64,000 bases of DNA from Actinocorallia aurantiaca (lineage in GTDB: Bacteria > Actinomycetota > Actinomycetes > Streptosporangiales > Streptosporangiaceae), in contig NZ_BAAATZ010000021.1 of NCBI RefSeq assembly GCF_039533685.1, forward strand, positions 235,271-299,270, in the 5' to 3' direction. Below are positions 1 through 7,306 of the stretch, one piece after another. The notes below the pieces were generated by a model that ran no database searches, was not told the DNA's origin, and saw only the letters and a list, made by a program, of their open reading frames with translations. Positions within the stretch are counted from its first letter, which is position 1, and every line of letters begins with the position of its first letter. The position numbers and the translations under genes were made by a program.

Positions 1-2
1 CT

Positions 3-98
3 GCGGGCTGGACCGAGCGCGAGCCGGAGCGCCGGGTCAACCGGATGAAGAACATGCTGTCCCTCCTGAGCTCCAATCCCCTGTCCGGCTGGCTTTGA
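3..98 (+). CDS. C-terminal end of an unidentified protein (partial)
   Basis: An open frame enters from the left edge and stops at TGA 96-98. It encodes about 31 residues, rich in Arg and Glu and ending NPLSGWL. The composition looks like a real protein tail, but there is too little to name a family. It overlaps the end of the convergent WYL regulator gene by 62 bases. Whether this frame or the last codons of the regulator is the genuine coding sequence cannot be settled from the window. Confidence 0.4.
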   Translation, partial: AGWTEREPERRVNRMKNMLSLLSSNPLSGWL

Positions 99-1035
99 CG
101 CTCTCCAGCAGCGTCGCCGCCAGCCTCCGCACGGCGTCGTCGAGTTCCGGGGGCTCCCGGACGGTGAACCGCCCGCCGAGGCCGGCCAGCATCGCGGCCA
201 TGCCGTCCAGGGAATCCGCGCGGGTGCTCAGGAGCGTCCCGTCGGAGGTCTCGGAGAGGGTTCCCACCGACGGCGGGATGCGTTTTCTGAGCTCTTCGAG
301 GGGCGTGTGCACGACCACCTCGACCCGGTGCGCGTAGGGCACGTTCGCGAGTGAGCGCGTGACGTGCTGGACGGGGTCGGCGTCGGAGGGGATCTCGTAG
401 GTCGCCGTTCCGGGGGTCATGGTGAGCACCCTGTCCACGCGGAACGTGCGCGTCTCGGACGAGTGGTGGTCGTGGCCCGTCACGTACCAGCGTCCGGAGT
501 GGAAGACGAGGCCGTAGGCGTCGAGTTCCCGTTCGGACTCCGCGCCCTGGTGGGAGCGGTACCGCAGCGTCACGCGCCGCCGTGCCCGTACGGCGGCTGC
601 CAGGCCGAGCACCTTGTCGGAGTCCGGGATGACGGCCTGCCGTTCGGCGAGGGTGAACCCGAGGGTCTCCCGCAGTGCCTCCACTCTCTCCCCCAGCGCG
701 GCGGGAAGCACCCTCCGCACCTTGGCCAGCGCCGCTTCCGCCGCCGTCGCGGCCAGGCCGAGGCGCCGCGCGGCGAGCAGTCCCAGGACGGCGGCCGTGG
801 CCTCGTCGTCGGTGAGCATCAGCGGGGGCAGCTTGTAGCCGGGCATCAGCCGGTAGCCGCCGTACCTGCCGCGTTCCGCGACGACCGGGATACCGAGGTC
901 GTCGAGCCGCCGGGCGTACCGCCGGACGGTCCTCTCGTCGACGCCGAGCCGTTCGGCCAGTTCGGCCCCGCCCAGCCGGTGGTGGGCCTGGAGCAGTTCC
1001 AGCATGGCGAGCACCCGCGTGGTCGGGTGTGACAA
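37..1035 (-). CDS. WYL-domain transcriptional regulator (HTH_11 + WYL)
   Basis: A predicted DNA-binding regulator of about 332 residues. The N-terminal 60 residues form a winged helix-turn-helix of the DeoR/HTH_11 type (ELAERLGVDERTVRRYARRL). The middle holds the WYL domain (around AYGLVFHSGRWYVTGHDHH). A GTG or ATG farther upstream (1077, 1044) is open, but AAGGAG at 1045-1050 sits directly against ATG 1044 and lies 9 bases from TTG 1033-1035, so I prefer the TTG. That leaves the perfect palindrome at 1051-1071 in the untranslated leader, as expected for an autoregulated gene. It is divergent from a hydrolase and acetyltransferase pair that it probably controls. WYL domains sense ligands or nucleic acids; the ligand here is unknown. 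The C-terminal 16 residues overlap the end of another frame and may be non-native. Confidence 0.85.
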   Translation of the reverse strand: MSHPTTRVLAMLELLQAHHRLGGAELAERLGVDERTVRRYARRLDDLGIPVVAERGRYGGYRLMPGYKLPPLMLTDDEATAAVLGLLAARRLGLAATAAEAALAKVRRVLPAALGERVEALRETLGFTLAERQAVIPDSDKVLGLAAAVRARRRVTLRYRSHQGAESERELDAYGLVFHSGRWYVTGHDHHSSETRTFRVDRVLTMTPGTATYEIPSDADPVQHVTRSLANVPYAHRVEVVVHTPLEELRKRIPPSVGTLSETSDGTLLSTRADSLDGMAAMLAGLGGRFTVREPPELDDAVRRLAATLLESVKASRTGDWSSGGTACSSSG

Positions 1036-1050
1036 GGGGCACATCTCCTT

Positions 1051-1071
1051 ACCGGACAGGTTCTGTCCGGT
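1051..1071. promoter_or_regulatory. Palindromic operator between WYL regulator and hydrolase
   Basis: A perfect inverted repeat of half-site ACCGGACAG, a GTT spacer and CTGTCCGGT lies in the divergent intergenic region. It sits just upstream of the Shine-Dalgarno of the WYL gene and 54 bases before the hydrolase ATG. Position and symmetry make it the likely binding site of the WYL regulator controlling itself and the hydrolase. This is inference; no binding evidence is visible. Confidence 0.6.
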
Positions 1072-1124
1072 AATCATTCTAGCCTTCAGGCATCCGAACG
1101 ACAGATCAACGAGAGGTGCCGAAA

Positions 1125-1814
1125 ATGGCGACTTACGTGCTGGTTCCCGGTTTCTGGCTCGGCGCCTGGGTGTGGGACGAGGTCGCGGACGTCCTGCGCT
1201 CGCAGGGCCACGAGGTCCTCCCCGTCACCCTCACCGGCCTGGCCGAGCGTGCCGCCGAGGCCTCCCCCAAGGTGGACGTGGACACCCACGCCCAGGACAT
1301 CCTGGACGTCATCGGCGACCGGCGGGACGTCGTGCTCGTCGGCCACAGCGGCGCGTCCCTGCCGGTCACCGCGGTGGCCGACCGCATACCGGAGCGGCTG
1401 GCCAGGGTCGTCTACGTCGACACCGCGCCTCTCCCGTCCGGCATGGCGCAGATCGACTTCCAGGAGCCGGAGGAGCAGGCCGCCGTCCGGGCCGCGGTGG
1501 GCGACGGGTTCACCATCCCGGTTCCGGACTTCGCGGACGCCGGCTTCACCGAGGAGCAGCGCCGGCACGTCCTCGCGCACGCCACTCCCGAGCCGTTCGG
1601 CGCGGCCACCCAGCCCCTGGTCAGGCCGAGTGAGCGCGCGGCGACGCCCAAGACGATGATCTGCTGCACCATCCCCCTGGCCGCCGTCCGCTCCATGATC
1701 GGGACGGCGCCGGCCTTCGCGGAGCTGGAGGGGCCGGAGTGGACCTTCCGGGAGCTGCCCACGGGGCACTGGCCGATGGTGACTCTCCCTGCGGAACTCG
1801 CTTCCATGTGCTAA
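1125..1814 (+). CDS. Alpha/beta-fold hydrolase (esterase-like)
   Basis: A soluble hydrolase of 229 residues. The N-terminus VLVPGFWLGAWVWDEV supplies the oxyanion-hole region, the nucleophile elbow is VGHSGAS, and the final strand carries the catalytic His in TGHWPM. The arrangement is that of the salicylate-esterase/EstC-like family, which ends shortly after this His, as here. The start is ATG 1125, with GAGAGG 8 bases upstream; a GTG at 1116 overlaps that site. It is the first gene after the palindromic operator and is followed six bases later by a GNAT gene, so the two are probably one unit repressed by the WYL protein. The substrate is not predictable. Confidence 0.85.
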   Translation: MATYVLVPGFWLGAWVWDEVADVLRSQGHEVLPVTLTGLAERAAEASPKVDVDTHAQDILDVIGDRRDVVLVGHSGASLPVTAVADRIPERLARVVYVDTAPLPSGMAQIDFQEPEEQAAVRAAVGDGFTIPVPDFADAGFTEEQRRHVLAHATPEPFGAATQPLVRPSERAATPKTMICCTIPLAAVRSMIGTAPAFAELEGPEWTFRELPTGHWPMVTLPAELASMC

Positions 1815-1820
1815 ATCTGA

Positions 1821-2297
1821 ATGGTGTTCACTATCAGGCCGACGAACAGATCCGAACTGTCCGTGGCGGTCTCCCTGGAGGAGCACCGGGAGGCCGCCGA
1901 CAGCGCCGCCTGGAGCGGGTCCGGGCGCGCCTGGCACCAGCAGGTCTTCGAGGAGCCCACGCAGGAGCACCTCGTCGGGGAGACCCGGGGCGGCATCGTG
2001 GGATTCGCGGTCCTGTCCGGGATCGGCTCCCCCGGGATCGAGCTGAACCGGATCGTCCTGTCCCACCAGTGGCGGGGCGACGGGATCGCCCGCATGTTCC
2101 TGCGCGAGCTGATCGCCCGCGCCTACGGCCGGCACGCGGCCCGGCAGGTCTGGCTGAACGTCCGGTCGACGGACGAGGACTCCCTCGCGTTCTACTCCAG
2201 CGAGGGGTTCGTCCTCGACGGCAGCCGGCCGTCCATCCGCTTCTCCCCCGACGGCAGCACCGCGACCCTGACCGTCATGACGCACCAGCGGCCGTGA
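1821..2297 (+). CDS. GNAT-family N-acetyltransferase
   Basis: A 158-residue GCN5-type acetyltransferase. The acetyl-CoA loop QWRGDGIAR (Q/RxxGxG/A) follows the beta-4 strand ELNRIVLS, and the C-terminal strand region FYSSEGFVLDG is typical of the fold. No clear ribosome site precedes ATG 1821. The upstream hydrolase stop is six bases away, so translation may be coupled. The acceptor molecule is unknown; small-molecule or antibiotic acetylation is possible but unsupported. Confidence 0.85.
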   Translation: MVFTIRPTNRSELSVAVSLEEHREAADSAAWSGSGRAWHQQVFEEPTQEHLVGETRGGIVGFAVLSGIGSPGIELNRIVLSHQWRGDGIARMFLRELIARAYGRHAARQVWLNVRSTDEDSLAFYSSEGFVLDGSRPSIRFSPDGSTATLTVMTHQRP

Positions 2298-2315
2298 TCC
2301 CGGCGGCCCGTGCGG

Positions 2316-3242
2316 TCAGCCGAGGAGCAGTCCCACGGCGAAGCCGAGGACCATCACCACGCCCAGGGCGATGATCATGTTCGACCGGTAGCGGGGCACC
2401 TTCCTGCGCGCCTTGCCCGCCGGGGGCACGGCCTCCGCCCGCAGGAAGCGGGCGATCTCCGCGGCGGTCGGGCGCGCCTCGGGCTCCTTGTCCAGGCAGC
2501 GCGCCACCAGGCCGCGCAGGCTGCCGCGCAGCGCGCCCAGGTCGGGTTCCCGGTCGGTGATGCGGCGCATGATGGCGGCGTTGGTGCCGCCGCCGAAGGG
2601 CGCCCGCCCGGTGGCCGCGTAGACCATGGTCGCGCCCCAGGAGAAGACGTCGGACTTCGGCCCCACCGGCAGGTCCTCGATCTGCTCGGGGGACATGTAG
2701 GCGGGGGTGCCGACGGGGTGGGAGGTGACCGGGGTGTCGCCGTCCAGCAGCCGGGCCACCCCGAAGTCGATCACTTTGGCGCCGCGCGGCCCGAGCACCA
2801 CGTTGCCGGGCTTGAAGTCCCGGTGCACGACCTCGGCCTTGTGGATCGCGGTGAGCGCGACGGCGGTGCGCAGCGCCACCTTGCGCAGTTCGGCGCCGCG
2901 CAGCGGGCCGTCGGAGGCCACGGCCTCCTGGAGGGTGCGGCCCCGGACGAACTCGCTGACGATGTAGGGGCGGTCCCCGGTGACGCGGGCGTCGAGGATG
3001 CGGGCGACCTGGGGCGCCTGGATCCGGCGGGCGGCGGCGGCCTCCTTGGTGAAGCGGCCCCTGGCCCTGGGTCCGGCCGACGAGCCGCCCTTGAGCAGTT
3101 TCACCGTGACCACGGCGCCCTCGCGGTCGCGGGCGAGGTACACCACGCCCTGGCCGCCTTCGCCGAGACGTCCGGTCAGGGTGTAGCCGCCCACCCGGCG
3201 TGGGTCGCCGGGACGTAGGGGGGCGTCATGCTTGGTCTGCAC
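2316..3242 (-). CDS. Serine/threonine protein kinase with C-terminal membrane anchor
   Basis: A Hanks-type kinase of 308 residues. Visible motifs in order are the P-loop GEGGQGVVYLA, the catalytic Lys in VTVKLLK, the loop HRDFKPGN, DFG in VIDFGVARLL and the activation-segment end GTPAYMSPEQ. After the kinase domain a basic stretch (KARRKVPRYR) leads to one transmembrane helix (IIALGVVMVLGFAVGLLLG) at the very C-terminus, so the kinase domain faces the cytoplasm. There is no extracellular sensor, unlike the PASTA kinase at 8222. The start is GTG 3240-3242 with a weak GAGCAG ribosome site. Its target is unknown. Confidence 0.9.
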   Translation of the reverse strand: MQTKHDAPLRPGDPRRVGGYTLTGRLGEGGQGVVYLARDREGAVVTVKLLKGGSSAGPRARGRFTKEAAAARRIQAPQVARILDARVTGDRPYIVSEFVRGRTLQEAVASDGPLRGAELRKVALRTAVALTAIHKAEVVHRDFKPGNVVLGPRGAKVIDFGVARLLDGDTPVTSHPVGTPAYMSPEQIEDLPVGPKSDVFSWGATMVYAATGRAPFGGGTNAAIMRRITDREPDLGALRGSLRGLVARCLDKEPEARPTAAEIARFLRAEAVPPAGKARRKVPRYRSNMIIALGVVMVLGFAVGLLLG

Positions 3243-3355
3243 CTGCTCGGGCTCCGGACAGAGGAGATAAGGCGAAATGCATGAATATCATCATTCCGCC
3301 CACCCTTACAGGAGTTTCGCGCTTCTCCCGTCCGAGGGCCCCGGACAGAGGGGGA

Positions 3356-3523
3356 TCACCAGTGCGGAGGCACGTCCTCGCGCAGCCTGTCGTCGTTGCC
3401 CGAGTCCTCCCGCCAGTCCCCCCAGCCCGAATCCTGCTCGTCGGACGTTTGGTCGGGCAGCAGCGGCCGGTCCGGGGCCGGACGCCCCGGACGGCGCTCC
3501 TCATCGGATGGCTTGGGTTTCAT
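3356..3523 (-). CDS. Small conserved acidic protein of unknown function
   Basis: A 55-residue reading frame starting at ATG 3521-3523 and ending VPPHW. It is rich in Asp, Glu and Arg, with a central DEQDSGWGDWRED stretch. I recall similar small proteins ending in PPHW beside thiE-region genes in other actinobacteria, but this is memory, not a search. The start lies seven bases after the thiE stop, with a G-run immediately before it, suggesting translational coupling as the last gene of the 5773-3356 operon. The function is unknown. Confidence 0.7.
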   Translation of the reverse strand: MKPKPSDEERRPGRPAPDRPLLPDQTSDEQDSGWGDWREDSGNDDRLREDVPPHW

Positions 3524-3530
3524 CCCCCCA

Positions 3531-4187
3531 TTATCGCAGCCGGTCTGCGAGCTCCCGCGCTGCCTTCCCCGGGTCGGGCGCCTCGGTCAGGGCTCTGACC
3601 ACCACCACCCGGCTCGCCCCGGCGGCCAGCACCTGGTCGAGGTTGCCCGCGTCGATCCCGCCGATGGCGAACCAGGGCCGGGTGGCCCCCACCGCGGAGG
3701 AGACCGGCTCCAGGCCCGCCGCCGGACGGCCCGGCTTGGTCGCCGTGGGCCACACCGGACCCACCGCGAAGTAGTCCACGCCCGGCTCCTCGGCGGCCGC
3801 GGCGGCCTGCTCCACCGAATGGGTGGAGCGGCCGATGAGGATGTCCTCGCCGACGATGTGCCGCGCCACCCCGACCGGGAGGTCCCCCTGGCCCAGATGC
3901 AGCACGTCGGCCTTCACCGCGAACGCCACGTCCGCCCGGTCGTTTACCGCCAGCAGCGCCCCGTGCCGCTCGCAGGCCTCCCGGAACACGCCCAGAAGCT
4001 CGATCTCGCGCCGCGCCTCCAGCCCCTTCTCCCGGAGCTGGACGATGTCCACCCCGCCGGCCAGGACGGCGTCCAGGAACTCCGGCAGGTCCCCGCGCCC
4101 GGACCGGGAGTCCGTGCACAGGTAGAGGCGGGAGTCGGCCAGGCGGCGGCGCAGCGCCACCGCCCGGTCGCTCGTCAGCAGCGACAT
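3531..4187 (-). CDS. thiE: Thiamine-phosphate synthase
   Basis: Couples the HMP-pyrophosphate and thiazole-phosphate moieties into thiamine phosphate. The 218-residue TIM barrel shows the family motifs VDIVQLREKGLE, LLAVNDRADVA, DVLHLGQGDLP, IGRSTHSVEQ, DYFAVGPVWPTATKPG and PWFAIGGI. Start ATG 4185-4187 overlaps the stop of the upstream Rv2175c-like gene (TGATG). It is encoded opposite the riboswitch-controlled thiO-thiS-thiG genes and has no riboswitch of its own in view, so it is probably expressed from the promoter before the oxidoreductase. Confidence 0.95.
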   Translation of the reverse strand: MSLLTSDRAVALRRRLADSRLYLCTDSRSGRGDLPEFLDAVLAGGVDIVQLREKGLEARREIELLGVFREACERHGALLAVNDRADVAFAVKADVLHLGQGDLPVGVARHIVGEDILIGRSTHSVEQAAAAAEEPGVDYFAVGPVWPTATKPGRPAAGLEPVSSAVGATRPWFAIGGIDAGNLDQVLAAGASRVVVVRALTEAPDPGKAARELADRLR

Positions 4188-4564
4188 CAGAAGGCCAGGG
4201 CCTGGGCCCGGCGTCGGATCTCGGTGCCCCGGTTCTCGCGGAGCGCCTGGACCGGGGTGCCGGGCAGCGTGTCGTCGGCGGTGAACAGCCAGCGCAGCGC
4301 GGCCGCGTCGTCGAAATTGGCGTCCGACAGCAGGGTCAGGGTGCCGGGCAGCCCCTTGATCACCTGCCCGTCGGCCAAGAAGGCCGCGGGAACCTGCGGG
4401 CCCCCTCCGGACCGGCGGTAGACGGCCAGCAGCTTGCCCTCCTTCACCCACTGCTTCACCCTGCTCGCGGGCAGTCCCGCGGCTTCTCCCGCTTCAGCGA
4501 AAGTGAACCATTCGCCCACTAGGGAGTCGAGTTCCGGATCGATGTCAACGTGCGTCTTCGTCAC
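4187..4564 (-). CDS. Rv2175c-family DNA-binding protein
   Basis: A 125-residue protein with an N-terminal helix-turn-helix of MerR/excisionase style (TFAEAGEAAGLPASRVKQWVKEGKL) and a C-terminal domain with VPAAFLADGQVIKGLPGTLTLL and FTADDTLPGTPVQALRENRGTEIRRRAQALAF. The mycobacterial relative Rv2175c binds DNA and is phosphorylated by the kinase PknL, encoded next to it. Here a PASTA kinase lies at 8222, separated only by the thiamine genes, so the kinase-substrate link may be conserved. The start is GTG 4562-4564. It overlaps thiE by one base and follows the FAD oxidoreductase by 27 bases. Confidence 0.85.
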   Translation of the reverse strand: MTKTHVDIDPELDSLVGEWFTFAEAGEAAGLPASRVKQWVKEGKLLAVYRRSGGGPQVPAAFLADGQVIKGLPGTLTLLSDANFDDAAALRWLFTADDTLPGTPVQALRENRGTEIRRRAQALAF

Positions 4565-4591
4565 GTTTCCGTGTTTACCATCTCCCGGGGA

Positions 4592-5773
4592 CTACGAAAC
4601 AGCCAGAACGGCGTTCCGGACGGGAACCGAGGGGTCCGCGAGCTTCTCCGCGTCCACCGGGGTGCCCGCCGCCAGGAGCCTGCGGGCCTGCATCAGGTCG
4701 CGGGGCGTGGCCACGGTCAGGACGGCCCGCAGGAGGTCCCCGTCGAGCCAGAAGACGGCCCAGGACCGGTCGGCGGCCGGGTCTCCCCGGAAGACCATCC
4801 GCTCGGCGCCCGGGTGGTGGCCCACGTACTGCACCATGCGCCCGAACTGCTCGGACCAGAAGTACGGCGGATCGTCGTAGACGGCCTCCTCGCCCAGCAG
4901 CGACGCCACCGCGACGTCAGGGGCGTTCAGCGCCGCGTCCCAGTGCTCCACCCGCAGCCGGCGCCCGTACCTGTTCGACCACCAGGCCGCGCAGTCGCCG
5001 ACCGCGACGATCTCCGGGCGGGCGGTGCGCAGCGAGGCGTCCACCACCAGGCCGTTCTCGACCTCCAGGCCGCTCACCCAGCCCAGCGAGGGCCGCACCC
5101 CGATGCCGACGACGACCGCCTCGGCCGGCAGGAACTCGCCGTCCACCAGCGCGACGCCGCCCTCCTCGATCGAGGCGACCTTGACCCCGCAGCGCAGCCG
5201 GACCCCGGCCTCGGCGTACCAGGGGGCGGTCAGCGCGCCCAGCTCCGGGCCGAGGGCGTTGGCCAGCGGGGCGGGCGCGGCCTCCAGCACGGTGACCTCG
5301 CAGCCCAGCTTCGCCGCCGTCGTGGCGACCTCCGCGCCGATCCAGCCCGCGCCGACGATCACCACGCGGGCCCCGGGGACCAGCTTCTCCCGCAGTGCCA
5401 GCGAGTCGTCGATGGTCCTGATCACGTGCTGGTGGCCGGGTCCCGGCAGCCGGATGGTCTCGGCGCCGGTGGCGATCACCAGCCCGTCGTAGGGCAGGTC
5501 GCCCGCGGTGGTCTCCAGGACGCGGTCCTCCACGCGCAGCCCGGTCGCCCGGTGCCCGAGCAGCAGCTCGCAGTCCAGCGAGTCCCAGGAGGCGTCGACC
5601 GTGGTGTCCTCGCGCTCTCCCACCAGGACGGCCTTCGACAGCGGCGGCCGGTCGTAGGGCCGGTGCGGCTCCTCGCCGACCAGCGTGAGCCTTCCGGCGT
5701 AGCCCTTGGCCCGCAGCGCCTCCACGGCGCGCACACCCGCCAGGCCACCGCCGACCACGATGACGCGTTCCAT
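4592..5773 (-). CDS. FAD/NAD(P)-dependent oxidoreductase (ferredoxin reductase type)
   Basis: A 393-residue two-dinucleotide-fold reductase. The FAD motif is VIVVGGGLAGVRAVEAL at the N-terminus, the NAD motif is VVIVGAGWIGAEVATTAAKLG near residue 145, and the second FAD motif is IVAVGDCAAW. The C-terminal domain (DPPYFWSEQFGRMVQYVGHH) matches the Reductase_C domain of ferredoxin and rubredoxin reductases. Its partner is therefore likely a small iron-sulfur protein, not encoded nearby. The start is ATG 5771-5773 with GGAGG seven bases upstream. It heads the minus-strand operon with the Rv2175c-like gene, thiE and the 55-residue protein. A thiamine role is not implied by the family. Confidence 0.9.
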   Translation of the reverse strand: MERVIVVGGGLAGVRAVEALRAKGYAGRLTLVGEEPHRPYDRPPLSKAVLVGEREDTTVDASWDSLDCELLLGHRATGLRVEDRVLETTAGDLPYDGLVIATGAETIRLPGPGHQHVIRTIDDSLALREKLVPGARVVIVGAGWIGAEVATTAAKLGCEVTVLEAAPAPLANALGPELGALTAPWYAEAGVRLRCGVKVASIEEGGVALVDGEFLPAEAVVVGIGVRPSLGWVSGLEVENGLVVDASLRTARPEIVAVGDCAAWWSNRYGRRLRVEHWDAALNAPDVAVASLLGEEAVYDDPPYFWSEQFGRMVQYVGHHPGAERMVFRGDPAADRSWAVFWLDGDLLRAVLTVATPRDLMQARRLLAAGTPVDAEKLADPSVPVRNAVLAVS

Positions 5774-5892
5774 TCTGATCCTCCGAGATCCCGGTTCTCC
5801 CTGGCAGGACACCCTAACTTCCGGTTCGTCACCGCCGGGCACAGGATGCCCGGATATCCGATCAGTACTGCTCAGGGCATACGCTGGCCCCG

Positions 5893-5982
5893 TACGGAGC
5901 GCGGGAGCCCGGTACGGGCTGAGAGGGGAGCGAGTCTCCCGACCGCCAGAACCTGATCCGGATCATGCCGGCGAAGGGAGCG
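5893..5982 (+). promoter_or_regulatory. TPP riboswitch (THI element)
   Basis: The conserved aptamer segments are all present: CTGAGA at 5919-5924, the pyrophosphate-sensor arm around ACCTGATCCGGATCATGCC (5951-5969) and the 3' closing strand GCGAAGGGAG (5971-5980). It precedes thiO-thiS-thiG. The 3' closing strand itself contains the Shine-Dalgarno AAGGGAG for the TTG start at 5987. Thiamine pyrophosphate binding should therefore hide the ribosome site directly, with no separate expression platform. Confidence 0.93.
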
Positions 5983-5986
5983 ACCC

Positions 5987-7105
5987 TTGATCGTGGTCAT
6001 CGGCGCCGGGGCGATCGGCCTGGCCGTCGCCTGGCGGGCGTCCCAGCGCGGGCTGCCGGTCACCCTGGTGGACCCCGAACCCGGAGGCGGCGCCAGCCAC
6101 GTGGCCGCCGGGATGCTGACCCCCGTCGGCGAACTGCAGTACGGCGAGGAGGACCACCTCAGGCTCGGCCTCGACTCCCGCGACCGCTACCCGGAGTTCG
6201 CGGCGGAGCTGGCCGACCTCACCGGGATCGACATCGGCTACCGGCGCGAGGGCAACCTGTCCGTCGCCTACGACGGCGACGATCTGGCCTTCCTCCGGGA
6301 CCAGCACGACTTCCAGGCTTCGCTGGGGCTGCGCACCGAGCTCCTCACCGGCCGGGAGTGCCGCCGGCTCGAACCCATGCTCGCGCCGTCCGTGCGGGGC
6401 GGCATCCTCGCCCCCGACGACGGCTCCGTCGACCCCCGAAAGCTGCTGCGCGCCCTGCTCGCGGCCTGCGAGGGCCTCCCCATCGTCCGCGAGCGGGCCC
6501 GCGAGCTCGTCGTCGAGGGCGGCCGGGTGCGCGGAGTGCGGCTCGAGAGCGGCGAGGTCCTGGCCGCCGAGCGCGTCGTCCTGGCGGCCGGGAGCTGGTC
6601 CCGGGAGCTGGCGGACCTGCCCGTCCGGCCGGTGAAGGGCCAGATCCTGCGGCTGCACAGCCCGTACCCCTTCCTCACCCGGGCCACCCGGGGCCTGGTC
6701 CGAGGCTTCTCGATGTACCTCGTGCCGCGCCCCGACGGCGAGCTGGTCGTCGGGGCGACCCAGGAGGAGCTCGGCTTCGACTCCCGGGTCACCGCGGGCG
6801 GCCTGTGGGAGCTGCTGCGCGACGCCCGCACGCTCTTCCCCGGCATCACCGAGCTGGAGTTCAAGGAGGTCAAGGCCTCCTTCCGGCCCGGATCCCCCGA
6901 CAACGCGCCGATCCTCGGCCCGGCCGGCCCCGAGGGCCTGCTGGCGGCCACCGGGCACTTCCGCAACGGAATCCTGCTCACCCCCCTCACCGCCGACGCG
7001 ATCGCGGACCTGCTGGACGGACGGGAGCCCCCCGAGGCCGTCCGGCCGTTCGGCCCCGGCCGCTTCGCGCCCGCAGAGGCCGCTTCCCCCGGAGATGACA
7101 GATGA
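5987..7105 (+). CDS. thiO: Glycine oxidase
   Basis: An FAD-dependent amine oxidase that makes dehydroglycine (glycine imine) for thiazole synthesis. The 372-residue protein begins with the FAD motif VIGAGAIGLAVAWRASQRG, followed by GGGASHVAAGMLTP. Later segments EVLAAERVVLAAGSWS, RPVKGQILRL and the C-terminal LAATGHFRNGILLTPLTADAIADLL are characteristic of ThiO/DAO proteins. The start is TTG 5987, with AAGGGAG inside the riboswitch. Its stop overlaps the thiS start (ATGA). Confidence 0.95.
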   Translation: MIVVIGAGAIGLAVAWRASQRGLPVTLVDPEPGGGASHVAAGMLTPVGELQYGEEDHLRLGLDSRDRYPEFAAELADLTGIDIGYRREGNLSVAYDGDDLAFLRDQHDFQASLGLRTELLTGRECRRLEPMLAPSVRGGILAPDDGSVDPRKLLRALLAACEGLPIVRERARELVVEGGRVRGVRLESGEVLAAERVVLAAGSWSRELADLPVRPVKGQILRLHSPYPFLTRATRGLVRGFSMYLVPRPDGELVVGATQEELGFDSRVTAGGLWELLRDARTLFPGITELEFKEVKASFRPGSPDNAPILGPAGPEGLLAATGHFRNGILLTPLTADAIADLLDGREPPEAVRPFGPGRFAPAEAASPGDDR

Positions 7106-7302
7106 GAGTGACGATCAACGGACAGGCACAGGACCTCCCCGACGGCTCGACCGTCGCGGCGGTCGTGGCACGGGTCACCGACGCCGGACGGGGCGTCGCG
7201 GTGGCGTTGAACGAAGAGGTGGTCCCGCGCGCCGACTGGGCCGCCACCCCCGTCGAGGACGCCGACCGGGTGGAGATCCTCACCGCGGTCCAGGGAGGCT
7301 GA
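7102..7302 (+). CDS. thiS: Sulfur carrier protein ThiS
   Basis: A 66-residue ubiquitin-fold carrier. The start MRVTINGQAQDLPDGSTVAAVV and the C-terminal diglycine (AVQGG), which receives the thiocarboxylate sulfur, are diagnostic. It overlaps thiO by four bases and precedes thiG by four, so the three are co-translated under the TPP riboswitch. The activating ThiF-type enzyme is not in the window. Confidence 0.95.
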   Translation: MRVTINGQAQDLPDGSTVAAVVARVTDAGRGVAVALNEEVVPRADWAATPVEDADRVEILTAVQGG

Positions 7303-7306
7303 AGAA

